DNA of 43,065 nucleotides, taken from NCBI RefSeq assembly GCF_010093125.1, contig NZ_NMZQ01000031.1:1-43065 (forward strand). The letters run 5' to 3'. This document shows, piece after piece, positions 28,344-39,106 of this stretch; positions within the stretch are counted from its first letter, which is position 1; every line of letters starts with the position of its first letter. The notes beneath the pieces were generated by a model. That model was not told the DNA's origin. It did not search any database and saw only the letters and a program-made list of their open reading frames with translations. The stretch is from Veillonella sp. R32. Lineage in GTDB: Bacteria; Bacillota; Negativicutes; Veillonellales; Veillonellaceae. Position numbers and translations under genes: made by a program.

Positions 28344-31300
28344 TTATTCTTCTACAGACGCTGTTACATCAATAGGCGCTACGTCTTCCACTTGAGGGTC
28401 TTTTTTTACAACTTTAATTTTACGGTAACGACTCATGCCTGTACCAGCTGGAATCAATTTACCAATAATAACGTTTTCTTTAAGACCTAACAATGGATCG
28501 ATTTTGCCCTTAATAGCAGCATCAGTAAGGACACGGGTAGTTTCCTGGAAGGAAGCGGCCGATAAGAAACTATCGGTTGCCAATGCGGCTTTTGTAATAC
28601 CAAGAAGAATGCGTTTACCTGTAGCAGGTTGTTTACCATTTAAGATTAAACGACGGTTTTCTTCTTCAAAAGTATTTACATCAATAGGATCGCCTGGCAA
28701 TAAGTCAGCATCGCCTACTTCTTCTACTTTTACTTTATGAAGCATTTGACGAACAATAACTTCAATATGTTTATCATTAATTTCTACACCTTGCGATTTG
28801 TATACTTTTTGTACTTCATATACAAGATAACGCTGAGTAGCTTCAGTGTCCATTACGCGCATAATGTCATGAGGGTTAATAGAACCTTCCGTTAAACGAG
28901 CGCCTAATTTTACAAAGTCACCATCACGAACGATAATACGAGCACCGTAAGGAATGAGATAATCAAATTCCACACCATCTTTATCAGTTACAAAGATAGT
29001 GTTTGTGCCTTTTTTATTATCATTAGGTACAACGCGAACCGTACCTTCTACTTCACTAATAATGGCATGACGTTTTGGACGACGTGCTTCGAACAATTCT
29101 TCAACACGTGGCAAACCTTGTGTAATATCGTCACCAGCGACACCACCTGTATGGAACGTACGCATCGTCAACTGTGTACCTGGTTCACCGATAGACTGAG
29201 CCGCAATAATACCTACTGCTTCCCCTACTTGAACCTGGTTACCAGTACCTAAGTCACGACCATAACATTTCATACATACGCCATATGGGGAACGACAAGT
29301 TAATACAGAGCGAATCTTAACTGTTTCGTAGTGTTTTACTACTTCATCAGCCAATTCTTCTGTAATTTCACCATTAAGCGGCACGATAACTTCGCCCGTT
29401 TCTTTGTTAATTAACTCTTCCGCAGCAGTACGGCCAATAATACGATCTTTTAATGGTTCAATAATACCTTGACCTTCTACAATAGCCTCTACTTCAATGC
29501 CATGAATGTCATTATTGCGTACTTGTACTTCTTTTACATCACTGTCAAGAATAGCTTCAATGCCAGCTTCAGTAAGCGCACTATGAGCAGGGAATACTTC
29601 ATTGCCTTCGCTATCTACAACGGCATTAACGGTATCCTTACCAAGCATATTTTGAACCATAGTTTCACGCAAGGTTTGACGAATGCCTTCATCCGTTTCA
29701 CCAAGGCTAATTTTCTGTACAAGATTAGTATGATTAATATCATTATCGCTGCCTAAATGAGCGCCACGAAGATCGATATCAGTAATCTTATGATCAGCTA
29801 ATACATCTAAATCAGCCTGTGTTAATACTGTTTCAGCAGCTAAAACAACTTCACCAGTCGCTGTATCTACTACATCTTTGTCAAGAACGCGACCAATCAA
29901 TTTATCTTTTAATAGAGCAAGAGCCTGACGTGTAGAGCTTGCTAGACGCGCACGTTCACGCACTAAATCAATACCCACTACATCGCAGTCTTCTTCACGA
30001 ACGATAACGTCTTGCGATACATCAACAAGACGACGTGTTAAGTACCCGGAGTCAGCTGTACGAAGCGCCGTATCGGCCAAACCTTTACGCGCACCATGAC
30101 TGGAGGTAAAGTAATCCAATACAGTAAGGCCTTCTTTAAAGTTTGCTTTAATTGGCAAGTCGATGATTCGACCAGATGGGTCGGCCATCAAACCACGCAT
30201 GCCCGCCAACTGACGAATCTGCTGTTTGTTACCACGGGCACCAGAAATAGCCATCATGTAAACTGGGTTAAACCCTTCTTGGTCACGCATCATTGTATCC
30301 ATCATGGCATCGGTTACATCTTCAGTAGCCTGTGTCCAAAGTTGAATCGTTTTACGATAACGTTCGTCTTCAGACATATAACCACGACGATAGTTGCGAG
30401 ATACTTTATCTACATCTTCATCAGCTTTGCGTAAAATATCAGCTTTTTCAGTTGGTACTTTAATATCCGCAATAGCAATAGTCATACCAGCACGACGTGC
30501 ATAGGAATAACCTAAAGATTTTACGCGGTCAAGAAGTTCAGCCGTCTTTTCGTTGCCAAATAATTGGAAACATTGGTCAACTAATTTACCAACCATTTTC
30601 TTGTCCATAACGCGGCCCAAGGTATAATGACCATCTTCTTGCAATTCATATTGACGAAGCTCTGGATAGAGCGCATTGTTAAAGATCAAACGGCCTGCAG
30701 TTGTTTCAACACGACCATACCCTTCTTCACGAATGTAAAGAATATCTTGCAAACCAATAATACCAGAATCATAAGCTAACATAACTTCATCATAGTTGGC
30801 GAAGTATTTTGCTTTTTCCTTAGTATGTTGACGTACTACCGTTAAGTAGTAAGTCCCCAAAATCATATCCTGAGATGGAACCGCTACTGGTTTACCATCT
30901 TTAGTGGATAAGATGTTATGAGAGGACAACATAAGTGTACGCGCTTCTGATTGTGCTTCAACAGACAATGGTAAATGACATGCCATTTGGTCACCGTCAA
31001 AGTCAGCGTTGAAGGCCGTACATACTAATGGATGCAATTTAATAGCGCGACCTTCCCAAAGGATTGGTTCGAACGCTTGAATCCCCAAACGGTGAAGTGT
31101 AGGGGCACGGTTCAAGAGCACTGGATGTTCTTTAATAACTTCTTCCAAGGCTTCCCAAACGCCAGGACCAATACGTTCTACTTGACGTTTCGCTGCTTTA
31201 ATATTGCTTGCTTGTTGGCGTTCTACCAAACGTTTCATAACAAATGGTTTGAATAATTCAAGAGCCATTTCTTTAGGCAAGCCGCATTGGTGCATTTTAA

Positions 31301-32555
31301 GTTCTGGACCAACTACGATTACAGAACGACCGGAGTAGTCAACACGTTTACCTAACAAGTTCTGACGGAAACGACCTTGTTTACCTTTAAGCATATCGGA
31401 TAAAGATTTTAAAGGACGGTTACCAGGACCAGTTACCGGACGGCCACGACGACCATTATCGATAAGAGCATCAACAGCTTCTTGCAACATACGTTTTTCG
31501 TTGCGCACGATAATATCAGGTGCCCCTAAATCTAATAAACGTTTTAAACGATTATTACGATTGATAACACGGCGATATAAATCATTCAAATCAGACGTAG
31601 CAAAGCGGCCGCCATCAAGTTGAACCATTGGACGTAATTCTGGTGGAATTACTGGTACTACATCCATAATCATCCACTCTGGTTTATTACCAGACTGACG
31701 GAATGCTTCTACTACTTCTAAGCGACGTACGGCACGAATCTTACGTTGCCCCGTTGCTGTTTCTAATTCACTGCGAAGTTCTACATTGAGGCTTTCTAAG
31801 TCTAATTCGCTTAGTAACGCTTTAATCGCTTCGGCCCCCATGTCAACACATACGAATTCTACTTCTTCTACGGCGCCTAATTCGTAGCGTTCTTCACGAG
31901 TTAATTCTTCGTATTCTTTTTCTTCTTCTGGAATATCCGTATTCAATTTCAACGCTTCGTTAGCTGCTAATTTACGTTTTGCTTCTGCAATAACAGCCAA
32001 ACGTTCACGTCGTTGTGCTACGGTTTCAATTTCAACTTGCTTACCATTAATTTTATAGTCTTCTTCATTGAATTGAGCTTCGTATTCACGGAATTCTGTT
32101 TCAGATAGTAATTGACGTTTCATAAGAGGCGTACTGCCTGGATCTACAACGATATACGCTGCAAAATACAGTACGCGTTCCAAGGAACGTGGTGATACAT
32201 CAAGGATGAGACCCATGCGAGATGGGATCCCCTTGAAATACCAAATATGAGACACTGGTGTAGCTAAGACAATATGACCCATGCGTTCACGGCGAACTTT
32301 AGAACGAGTCACTTCTACACCACATTTATCGCAGACTACGCCTTTATGGCGAATGCGTTTATATTTACCGCAATGACATTCCCAGTCCTTAGTCGGTCCA
32401 AAAATACGCTCGCAAAACAAGCCATCACGTTCTGGCTTAAGCGTACGATAGTTAATTGTTTCTGGCTTTTTGACTTCCCCATAGGACCATTCTAAAATCT
32501 GGTCCGGCGAAGCCAAGCCAATTCGCATAGAATCGAATTCATTAACGTCTAGCAC
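28344..32555 (-). CDS. rpoC: DNA-directed RNA polymerase subunit beta' (with lineage-specific insertions)
   Basis: The beta' subunit, about 1403 residues, much longer than the roughly 1200 of Bacillus. The N-terminal zinc ribbon ([20 protein letters not shown]) and the active-site [10 protein letters not shown] motif are intact, as are the trigger-loop [10 protein letters not shown] and the second zinc site [12 protein letters not shown]. Two extra segments stand out: about 70 charged, helical residues between 167 and 239, and about 156 extra residues between Cys857 and Cys1087, built from repeated modules. Start: GTG 32555 ([16 protein letters not shown]), eight bases after GGGAG; the ATG at 32585 lacks a proper site. 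Terminator at 28205-28247. Confidence 0.95.
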   Translation of the reverse strand: MLDVNEFDSMRIGLASPDQILEWSYGEVKKPETINYRTLKPERDGLFCERIFGPTKDWECHCGKYKRIRHKGVVCDKCGVEVTRSKVRRERMGHIVLATPVSHIWYFKGIPSRMGLILDVSPRSLERVLYFAAYIVVDPGSTPLMKRQLLSETEFREYEAQFNEEDYKINGKQVEIETVAQRRERLAVIAEAKRKLAANEALKLNTDIPEEEKEYEELTREERYELGAVEEVEFVCVDMGAEAIKALLSELDLESLNVELRSELETATGQRKIRAVRRLEVVEAFRQSGNKPEWMIMDVVPVIPPELRPMVQLDGGRFATSDLNDLYRRVINRNNRLKRLLDLGAPDIIVRNEKRMLQEAVDALIDNGRRGRPVTGPGNRPLKSLSDMLKGKQGRFRQNLLGKRVDYSGRSVIVVGPELKMHQCGLPKEMALELFKPFVMKRLVERQQASNIKAAKRQVERIGPGVWEALEEVIKEHPVLLNRAPTLHRLGIQAFEPILWEGRAIKLHPLVCTAFNADFDGDQMACHLPLSVEAQSEARTLMLSSHNILSTKDGKPVAVPSQDMILGTYYLTVVRQHTKEKAKYFANYDEVMLAYDSGIIGLQDILYIREEGYGRVETTAGRLIFNNALYPELRQYELQEDGHYTLGRVMDKKMVGKLVDQCFQLFGNEKTAELLDRVKSLGYSYARRAGMTIAIADIKVPTEKADILRKADEDVDKVSRNYRRGYMSEDERYRKTIQLWTQATEDVTDAMMDTMMRDQEGFNPVYMMAISGARGNKQQIRQLAGMRGLMADPSGRIIDLPIKANFKEGLTVLDYFTSSHGARKGLADTALRTADSGYLTRRLVDVSQDVIVREEDCDVVGIDLVRERARLASSTRQALALLKDKLIGRVLDKDVVDTATGEVVLAAETVLTQADLDVLADHKITDIDLRGAHLGSDNDINHTNLVQKISLGETDEGIRQTLRETMVQNMLGKDTVNAVVDSEGNEVFPAHSALTEAGIEAILDSDVKEVQVRNNDIHGIEVEAIVEGQGIIEPLKDRIIGRTAAEELINKETGEVIVPLNGEITEELADEVVKHYETVKIRSVLTCRSPYGVCMKCYGRDLGTGNQVQVGEAVGIIAAQSIGEPGTQLTMRTFHTGGVAGDDITQGLPRVEELFEARRPKRHAIISEVEGTVRVVPNDNKKGTNTIFVTDKDGVEFDYLIPYGARIIVRDGDFVKLGARLTEGSINPHDIMRVMDTEATQRYLVYEVQKVYKSQGVEINDKHIEVIVRQMLHKVKVEEVGDADLLPGDPIDVNTFEEENRRLILNGKQPATGKRILLGITKAALATDSFLSAASFQETTRVLTDAAIKGKIDPLLGLKENVIIGKLIPAGTGMSRYRKIKVVKKDPQVEDVAPIDVTASVEE

Positions 32556-32588
32556 AAGTATCGCTCCCTTCTTTTGGATACTCAAATA

Positions 32589-35500
32589 TTAGTCTTCATC
32601 TGTGTCGGACTCATCACCATACGCTGCCATAGCGCTTAACACGTCGTCATCTTCGCCACTAGTTACAGGTTCTGATTCTTCAACGTCTGGTAATTCCCCT
32701 TCCGTAGAGGTTGTATCTGAGCCTTCCATTACTTCTTTGATTTCATCTTCATTTGTATCTACATCATCATCGTCATCGAGTTCTTTAATTACTACTTCTT
32801 CTTGATCTTCATTCAAGATTTTCACATCAAGACCGATACTTTGAAGTTCTTTAAGCAATACTTTGAAAGATTCTGGCACGCCTGGTTCAGGAATATTTTC
32901 ACCTTTAACGATTTTTTCGTATGCTTTAACACGACCTACCACATCGTCAGACTTAACGGTTAATAATTCCTGCAAGGTATAGGCTGCACCATAAGCTTCC
33001 AATGCCCATACTTCCATTTCCCCGAAACGCTGACCACCGAATTGAGCTTTACCACCCAATGGCTGTTGCGTTACTAAGGAGTATGGACCCGTAGAACGAG
33101 CATGAATCTTATCATCTACAAGATGGTGAAGTTTCAACATGTACACGTAACCAACGGTAACTTTATTATCCATTGGTTCCCCAGTACGTCCGTCATATAA
33201 TACGGTCTTACCGTCATCTTCTTTACCAGCAATACGAAGGGTATTAAATACATCACTTTCGTGAGCACCATCGAATACTGGTGTAGCAATATGGATACCT
33301 GCTACATCAGGTTTTGGCATACCATAGGTTGCATAGTCATAGCCATACGATTCTAAATCTTTACGGATTTCTTCGCGTTTTTCACGAGCTGTTTCGATAG
33401 CATCAATAATATCTACCACTACAGAGATTTGTTTTAACTCTTCTTGTAGGGATTCTTCCATTTCTGGTGCTTGTTCTTCATCATCGAAGTACTCGATTTC
33501 CGCATCGCTATAGCTCTTTTCAAGAGCACGCAACTCATCATAACGAGCACGACCACCTAGGGTATTTAATTGTTTCTGCGCTTCTTCATAAATTAAGCCC
33601 AGCGCTTCTTCACGGCGTGCATCAATTTCACTATCTACATCTAAATGTGAAATGGTTACATTTTCAGCCACTTTAGCCTGTAAAGATTCCATTTCAGCAT
33701 ATAATTCTTTAATGCGATCAATATTATCCCAATAACGACTATCAGCTTTAGCCTGATTTAATACATTTTGAATTTTAAGGTCAGTTGCCTTGATCTGCAT
33801 ACCAAGACCTTGTACAGCCCAGCCAAGGTGAGTTTCTAATACCTGACCGATATTCATACGAGATGGTACGCCCAATGGGTTCAATACAATTTGAACTGGT
33901 GTGCCATCTGGCAAGAATGGCATATCTTCTTGACGCATAACGCGGGAAACGACACCTTTGTTACCATGACGACCAGCCATTTTATCGCCTTCGTGAATCT
34001 TACGTTTCTGCGCAATATATACACGAACTAATTTATTAACCCCTGGTTGTAATTCGTCGCCATTTTCACGAGTAAACACTTTAACGTCAACGATTTTACC
34101 AGATTCACCATGAGGCACGCGCAAAGAAGTATCGCGTACTTCACGTTCTTTATCCCCAAAGATAGCACGCAATAAGCGTTCTTCTGGCGTTAATTCAGTT
34201 TCCCCTTTTGGTGTTACTTTACCAACAAGGATGTCCCCTGGATGTACTTCCGCACCAATGCAGATAATACCATCTTCATCAAGGTTACGAAGATTGTCAT
34301 CCCCTGTATTTGGCAATTCACGGGTAATTTCTTCCGCCCCTAATTTAGTATCACGAGCATCGCATTCATACTCTTCAATATGAATAGACGTATAAATATC
34401 TTCTTTGCAAAGTTCTTCACTAAGCAAGATAGCATCTTCGTAGTTATAACCTTCCCAAGGCATGAAGGCAACAAGTACGTTGAAACCAAGTGCTAATTCG
34501 CCACCATCAGTAGCTGGCCCATCAGCCAATACTTGGCCTTTTACCACGCGGTCACCACGGAATACGATTGGTTTTTGATTGAAACAAGTGGATTGGTTGG
34601 AACGCAAGAATTTATTTAATTTATAAATATCTACACGACCATTATCACGCATAACGTGAATTTCATTACCCCAACAACGAGTAACGACCCCTTCTTCTTT
34701 AGCCAATACGCACACGCCAGAGTCACAAGCCGCTTTGTATTCCATACCAGTACCAACTAGTGGAGCCTGTGCACGAAGCAATGGCACCGCCTGACGCTGC
34801 ATGTTCGCCCCCATCAAAGCACGGTTCGCATCATCATTTTCAAGGAATGGAATCATAGCGGTACCGATGGACACAACTTCTTTAGGGCTAACGTCCATGT
34901 AGTCAACCTTTTCAGGCACAACTTCAAGGACTTCATGACCACGACGACAAGCGATATGAGCATCTACGAAACAGCCTTCCGCATCAAGAATGGAGTTAGC
35001 CTGTGCAATCGTCATGCCTTCTTCTTCGTCGGCTGTCATATATACAACTTGTTCCGTAACTTGTACTTTAACAATTTTATTAGCATCTGCACCCGTACCA
35101 TAGATTTTTTCTACTCGGCGATATGGCGCTTCAATGAAACCAAATTCATTCACTTTCGCATAGTTGGAAAGAGAAGAAATCAAGCCGATGTTTGGACCTT
35201 CTGGGGTTTCAATCGGACACATACGACCATAGTGAGAGTGATGCACGTCACGAACTTCGAAACCAGCACGTTCACGAGACAAACCACCAGGCCCTAAGGC
35301 AGATAAACGACGTTTATGGGTCAATTCACCAAGTGGATTTGTTTGGTCCATAAACTGGGATAACTGCGAAGAACCAAAGAATTCTTTAATCGCTGCTACT
35401 ACAGGACGAATATTAATCAATGCTTGTGGCGTAATCATAGCATTATCTTGAATTGTCATACGTTCACGCACAACACGTTCCATACGAGTTAAACCAATGC

Positions 35501-36740
35501 GGAACTGATTTTGCAATAACTCACCCACGCAACGTAAACGACGATTACCCAAATGGTCAATATCATCTACATGACCTACACCGTCCATAAGGTTTAACAA
35601 GTAGCTAATATTAGCAATCATGTCTTCACGAGTTACAGTGCGATGTTCAAATGGTAAATTGCAGTTGTTACAAATTACTTTGAAAGATGTGCCATCTGCA
35701 TTTTTTACATAGAATTCAGCAAAACCTTCACCGTTAAATACGCCACTGTCAGCAACGATATCTAGCTGTTCTTCGTTCATTACAGTGCCAGCATCAACAA
35801 TCACTTCACCTGTTTCCATATTTACGATTGGCTGAGCCAAAGTCTGGCCTAGCATACGTTGGCGCCAACCTAATTTTTTATTTAATTTATAGCGACCTAC
35901 ACGAGCCAAGTCGTAACGACGAGGATCGAAGAATAAATTATCAAATAAGTTGCGCGCACTTTCTACGGTAGGTGGTTCGCCTGGGCGAAGCTTTTTATAA
36001 ATTTCTACCAATGCTTCTTCTGCGGATTCAGTGGTATCTTTTTCTAACGTGCGAACTAAACGTTCATCATATAAACGATTACCATCTTCATCAACTTCAC
36101 CATTCCAGAATAATTCTAAAATGGATTCATCTGTACTCCAACCAAGGGCACGGATTAAAACAGTTGCTGGTAATTTACGGTTACGGTCAATACGAACCGC
36201 TACCATTTCATTAGCATCTGTTTCAAGTTCAATCCAAGCACCACGATTAGGAATTACCGTAGAACCATATAAACGGTTACCCATGGTATCAATTTCACGA
36301 GTGTAATATACCCCTGGAGAACGCACTAACTGGGATACGATAACACGTTCAGCACCATTAATAATAAATGTGCCTGTTTCGGTCATCAATGGGAAATCAC
36401 CCATGAATACTTCTTGTTCTTTAATATCCTGATTTTCTGGATCATTATTAATCAAACGAACATTAACACGCAATGGTGCTGCATATGTAGCATCACGGTT
36501 TTTACATTCGTTAATATCATATTTTGGCTCTCCAAGGCTAAAACCTTCAAAAGAAAGCACTAAATTACCTGAATTGTCTTTAATCGGAGAAATATCGTCA
36601 AAAATATTTTGTAAACCGCTCTCCAAAAACCACTCGTAAGACTTGCGTTGCACGTCCAACAAATGTGGCATTTCTAGAACTTCGTCAATTTTAGCATACG
36701 TATAACGCGTTCTTTTACCTACCTGCTCAGGTTTGAACAT
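32589..36740 (-). CDS. rpoB: DNA-directed RNA polymerase subunit beta
   Basis: The beta subunit, about 1383 residues. The rifampicin-binding stretch [20 protein letters not shown], then [12 protein letters not shown], has the Asp, His and Ser found in sensitive bacteria. [11 protein letters not shown] and the C-terminal [24 protein letters not shown] are conserved. The last 60 or so residues form an acidic tail ([15 protein letters not shown], ending GDESDTDED) beyond the normal end. I use ATG 36740 ([18 protein letters not shown]), eleven bases after GAGGGG; the GTG at 36752 overlaps that site. rplKAJL, the usual upstream neighbours, are absent: the gene faces the thi operon instead. Confidence 0.95.
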   Translation of the reverse strand: MFKPEQVGKRTRYTYAKIDEVLEMPHLLDVQRKSYEWFLESGLQNIFDDISPIKDNSGNLVLSFEGFSLGEPKYDINECKNRDATYAAPLRVNVRLINNDPENQDIKEQEVFMGDFPLMTETGTFIINGAERVIVSQLVRSPGVYYTREIDTMGNRLYGSTVIPNRGAWIELETDANEMVAVRIDRNRKLPATVLIRALGWSTDESILELFWNGEVDEDGNRLYDERLVRTLEKDTTESAEEALVEIYKKLRPGEPPTVESARNLFDNLFFDPRRYDLARVGRYKLNKKLGWRQRMLGQTLAQPIVNMETGEVIVDAGTVMNEEQLDIVADSGVFNGEGFAEFYVKNADGTSFKVICNNCNLPFEHRTVTREDMIANISYLLNLMDGVGHVDDIDHLGNRRLRCVGELLQNQFRIGLTRMERVVRERMTIQDNAMITPQALINIRPVVAAIKEFFGSSQLSQFMDQTNPLGELTHKRRLSALGPGGLSRERAGFEVRDVHHSHYGRMCPIETPEGPNIGLISSLSNYAKVNEFGFIEAPYRRVEKIYGTGADANKIVKVQVTEQVVYMTADEEEGMTIAQANSILDAEGCFVDAHIACRRGHEVLEVVPEKVDYMDVSPKEVVSIGTAMIPFLENDDANRALMGANMQRQAVPLLRAQAPLVGTGMEYKAACDSGVCVLAKEEGVVTRCWGNEIHVMRDNGRVDIYKLNKFLRSNQSTCFNQKPIVFRGDRVVKGQVLADGPATDGGELALGFNVLVAFMPWEGYNYEDAILLSEELCKEDIYTSIHIEEYECDARDTKLGAEEITRELPNTGDDNLRNLDEDGIICIGAEVHPGDILVGKVTPKGETELTPEERLLRAIFGDKEREVRDTSLRVPHGESGKIVDVKVFTRENGDELQPGVNKLVRVYIAQKRKIHEGDKMAGRHGNKGVVSRVMRQEDMPFLPDGTPVQIVLNPLGVPSRMNIGQVLETHLGWAVQGLGMQIKATDLKIQNVLNQAKADSRYWDNIDRIKELYAEMESLQAKVAENVTISHLDVDSEIDARREEALGLIYEEAQKQLNTLGGRARYDELRALEKSYSDAEIEYFDDEEQAPEMEESLQEELKQISVVVDIIDAIETAREKREEIRKDLESYGYDYATYGMPKPDVAGIHIATPVFDGAHESDVFNTLRIAGKEDDGKTVLYDGRTGEPMDNKVTVGYVYMLKLHHLVDDKIHARSTGPYSLVTQQPLGGKAQFGGQRFGEMEVWALEAYGAAYTLQELLTVKSDDVVGRVKAYEKIVKGENIPEPGVPESFKVLLKELQSIGLDVKILNEDQEEVVIKELDDDDDVDTNEDEIKEVMEGSDTTSTEGELPDVEESEPVTSGEDDDVLSAMAAYGDESDTDED

Positions 36741-36781
36741 ACCAGCTTTCACCCCTCATTTCAATTGGCTTACCTTCTATT

Positions 36782-36889
36782 CTATAACGGTATGACACAA
36801 GACAAATATCCAGGTCTCAGTTTTCCTGTCAACACAATGACAAAATAAGCAAGGCTCTCAATTTTTTCTTTTGAACCTTGCTTCGCCAT
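36782..36889 (-). CDS. Possible 35-residue ORF in the rpoB leader
   Basis: Reads MAKQGSKEKIESLAYFVIVL then TGKLRPGYLSCVIPL. It has a basic N-terminus and a short hydrophobic stretch. No good ribosome site: AAGG is about 14 bases upstream. It overlaps the 36847-36883 hairpin. Could be chance; listed because the rpoB leader is long and otherwise unexplained. Confidence 0.2.
   Translation of the reverse strand: MAKQGSKEKIESLAYFVIVLTGKLRPGYLSCVIPL
36847..36883 (-). promoter_or_regulatory. Hairpin in the rpoB leader, possible attenuator
   Basis: Eight-bp stem AAGCAAGG/CCTTGCTT with TCAA/TTGA continuing inwards, followed on the minus strand by ATTTTG. The T tract is short, so it would terminate only partly, if at all. 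Confidence 0.4.
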
Positions 36890-36963
36890 CGGCTGACACA
36901 ACCTTGGAAGATTTACCCTTTATCAGTAACAATGTTATAGTCTTATTTATTCATACTCATCGG

Positions 36964-36990
36964 TTCATTCTATGCGTTGCACAGAATGAA
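36964..36990 (-). promoter_or_regulatory. Hairpin near the 5' end of the rpoB leader
   Basis: Perfect eight-bp arms TTCATTCT/AGAATGAA with an eleven-base loop, about 40-65 bases downstream of the predicted rpoB transcription start. No T tract follows. Confidence 0.4.
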
Positions 36991-37036
36991 GGTGATAGAC
37001 ACATCACGCTCTAATTGAGTACATTTGCAATTTAGT

Positions 37037-37065
37037 ATTATAGCATTAATAGTTATCTTTGTCAA
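37037..37065 (-). promoter_or_regulatory. Promoter of rpoB-rpoC
   Basis: On the minus strand TTGACA, 17 bases, TATAAT: a perfect sigma-70-type consensus. The start would be near 37030, giving a leader of about 290 nt before the rpoB ATG. Confidence 0.9.
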
Positions 37066-37119
37066 AACTATTTTTATCGTATCTTTTTACAATTCCCTCT
37101 TTCTTTCCTCTTTCATTTC

Positions 37120-37128
37120 TGTTATACT
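37120..37128 (+). promoter_or_regulatory. Extended -10 promoter of the thi operon
   Basis: TG-T-TATACT on the plus strand, 115 bases before thiS, with no good -35 box. Transcription would start near 37135, about 18 bases before a strong terminator hairpin. Confidence 0.55.
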
Positions 37129-37152
37129 GAAACCAACTTAAGCAAATATGTA

Positions 37153-37204
37153 GGCATAAAGGGGAACACCACCAAAAGGGTGTTCTTCCTTTATGCCTTT
37201 TTTT
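37153..37204 (+). terminator. Strong terminator hairpin in the thi leader
   Basis: Stem GGCATAAAGG/CCTTTATGCC, continued by GAACACC/GGTGTTC, then seven T's. There is no upstream plus-strand gene to end, so it probably acts as an attenuator for thiS-thiF-thiG-thiH. GCAAATA (37142-37148) can also pair with TATTTGC (37204-37210) around the T tract, a possible alternative fold. No TPP-riboswitch sequence (CUGAGA, ACCUGA) is present. Confidence 0.8.
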
Positions 37205-37242
37205 ATTTGCCTAAAACATACTTAATATAAAAGGAGGCCCTC

Positions 37243-37437
37243 ATGATAGTAAACGGCACATCACAAACACTACCTACCTCTATAACCGTAGCAGACTACC
37301 TAGCTACGGCTGGCTACCAAAGCACACGTGTAGTAGTAGAACGGAACCGTACCATCGTGCCACGAAGTGAATTTGAAAGCACGTGGCTCTTAGATACGGA
37401 TACGTTAGAAATTGTTCATTTTGTAGGAGGCGGCTAA
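37243..37437 (+). CDS. thiS: Sulfur carrier protein ThiS
   Basis: Ubiquitin-like carrier that brings sulfur, as a C-terminal thiocarboxylate, to the thiazole synthase. 64 residues, [20 protein letters not shown] at the start, ending [12 protein letters not shown] with the required Gly-Gly. ATG 37243 is five bases after AGGAGG. The codons of VGGG (GTA GGA GGC GGC) also make the AGGAGG site of thiF, and the stop overlaps the thiF ATG (TAATG). Confidence 0.94.
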   Translation: MIVNGTSQTLPTSITVADYLATAGYQSTRVVVERNRTIVPRSEFESTWLLDTDTLEIVHFVGGG

Positions 37438-38273
37438 TGCATATTACCCTTAATGGGCAAACACTGGACGTAGCCACTGGTGCTTCTGCCCTCGATGTAC
37501 TTTCAAAATATAATCTACAAGCAACAAGCTTACATTTGTTAAACGGCTTTTCGTTTCAAGATAATCCCTGCTTACAAGACGGTGATACGCTCATAGCTCG
37601 ATCAGTCACCGAGGCACCAGACGAAGCTGCCTACGATGCTATCTGGGAAGCCCGTTACGGCCAGCGTATATACCAGATTTTAAAACATAGCCGTGTCGCC
37701 ATCTGTGGCGCAGGGGGCCTAGGCTCTCATATAGCAATGAGCTTAACCCGCCTAGGCATCGGCGAATTAACAATCATTGATAAAGACATCGTAGACATTA
37801 CCAATCTAGGGCGCCAAGCCTATGAGTTAAGTGATTTAGGGAAACCTAAAGTAATAGCTTTAAAAGCTTTATTACACCGCATCAACCCTTTTGTAAAAGT
37901 AACGGCCATTCACGACACAATTGATGCTCACAACTATGATGACTATTTAATTGGTTTCCCTTATATCCTAGAAGCCTTTGATGCCCCTGAAAACAAAGCA
38001 GCCTTAACGGAGTATGTCATCACCCATTACCCTAATACTACGCTCATCGGCGCCAGTGGTGTCAGTGGTTATGACGAGCCCAATACAGTAAAGACTAAAC
38101 AAATTCTCCCTCAGTATTATCAAACTGGTGACGGCCATAGTGAAAGTAGTTTAGGTCTTCTAGCACCACGAGTTATGCTTTGCGCCGCCCACCAAGCTAC
38201 CATGTTCTTACATTTACTCTTAACAAAGGAGATGTCACATGACAACAACTGCACCAGCAAATCAAACAGATAG
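37437..38273 (+). CDS. thiF: ThiS adenylyltransferase ThiF with an N-terminal ThiS-like domain
   Basis: E1-like enzyme that adenylates the C-terminus of ThiS with ATP. About 278 residues from ATG 37437. Residues 1-60 resemble ThiS ([20 protein letters not shown], then LQDGDTLIARSV) but lack the Gly-Gly end. The adenylation domain follows, with GAGGLGS at 91-97, IIDKDIVDITNLGRQ near 113-127 and GKPKVIALK near 135. CxxC zinc pairs are absent. This fused layout matches a ThiF subfamily known from Clostridia and relatives. It overlaps thiG by 35 bases. Confidence 0.88.
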   Translation: MHITLNGQTLDVATGASALDVLSKYNLQATSLHLLNGFSFQDNPCLQDGDTLIARSVTEAPDEAAYDAIWEARYGQRIYQILKHSRVAICGAGGLGSHIAMSLTRLGIGELTIIDKDIVDITNLGRQAYELSDLGKPKVIALKALLHRINPFVKVTAIHDTIDAHNYDDYLIGFPYILEAFDAPENKAALTEYVITHYPNTTLIGASGVSGYDEPNTVKTKQILPQYYQTGDGHSESSLGLLAPRVMLCAAHQATMFLHLLLTKEMSHDNNCTSKSNR

Positions 38274-39030
38274 TTTCACCTTAGGCCCTAAAACCTTCCA
38301 CTCTCGATTTATCCTAGGCTCGGGCAAGTTCTCCCTCCCTTTAATCAAAGCGGTAGTCGCTAGTGGCGAAGCCGAAATCATAACACTCGCCCTACGACGC
38401 GCTAATCCAGAAGGCACAGAAAACATCTTGGACTTTATCCCTCCTAATGTAACCTTATTACCCAATACTTCAGGGGCCCGCACCGCTGAAGAAGCTATGC
38501 GTATCGCTGAATTAGCCCGCGCTATGGGCTGTGGTGATTTTATCAAAGTAGAAATCATTCGCGATGCGCGCTGGCTCTTACCAGACAACGATGAAACGAT
38601 TCGTGCCACCAAATTATTAGTGGCTAAAGGCTTTGTCGTCTTGCCTTACATGTATCCCGATTACTATGCCACTAAAGCGTTAGAGGAAGCAGGCGCTGCT
38701 GCCATTATGCCCTTAGCGGCTCCCATTGGCAGTAACCGCGGTCTATGCACCAAACCATTTATCGACATTGTATTGCAAAGTACCAACTTACCAGTCATCG
38801 TAGATGCAGGTATTGGCAAACCCTCCGAAGCCTGTGAAGCTATGGAAATGGGCGTTAGTGCCATTATGTGTAATACAGCTATTGCCACGGCTGGTGATGT
38901 GGCCCAAATGTGTGCCGCCTTCAAGCTAGCCATTCAAGCCGGTCGCCTAGGCTATCTCGCCAAAACAGGGCGTGTGCTCACCCAGCAAGGGGATGCATCC
39001 AGCCCATTAACAGGCTTCTTAGATAACTAA
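38239..39030 (+). CDS. thiG: Thiazole synthase ThiG
   Basis: Builds the thiazole phosphate carboxylate from deoxyxylulose phosphate, dehydroglycine and ThiS thiocarboxylate. 263 residues, TIM barrel; the Schiff-base Lys is Lys103 in the GDFIKVEII motif, and the phosphate-binding VDAGIGKPSEAC and IMCNTAIA segments are intact. ATG 38239 is seven bases after AGGAG, inside the end of thiF. The ThiG and ThiH activities together give the glycine/tyrosine-derived thiazole of anaerobes. Confidence 0.95.
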   Translation: MTTTAPANQTDSFTLGPKTFHSRFILGSGKFSLPLIKAVVASGEAEIITLALRRANPEGTENILDFIPPNVTLLPNTSGARTAEEAMRIAELARAMGCGDFIKVEIIRDARWLLPDNDETIRATKLLVAKGFVVLPYMYPDYYATKALEEAGAAAIMPLAAPIGSNRGLCTKPFIDIVLQSTNLPVIVDAGIGKPSEACEAMEMGVSAIMCNTAIATAGDVAQMCAAFKLAIQAGRLGYLAKTGRVLTQQGDASSPLTGFLDN

Positions 39031-39106
39031 ATTGTATTTATACTACTAGCCCATTACATAACCTATATCGTCTATTACATTTCCTAATCTAGCCTACAAG
39101 GAGCTT

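Noticed and set aside
28266-28346. Hydrophobic reading frame after rpoC ([20 protein letters not shown])
   Set aside because: It looks like a membrane anchor but has no start codon and is in a different frame from rpoC; only about 30 codons, probably chance. A GCTTACG/CGTAAGC repeat in the same region has a loop too long to trust.
36900-37242. TPP riboswitch or T-box before thiS
   Set aside because: AAAGGGTG in the hairpin recalled a T-box, but the conserved T-box and THI-box motifs are missing and the leader before the hairpin is too short.
37383-37436. Upstream start for thiF at 37383
   Set aside because: It would lie inside thiS in another frame; ATG 37437 has AGGAGG and overlaps the thiS stop as expected.
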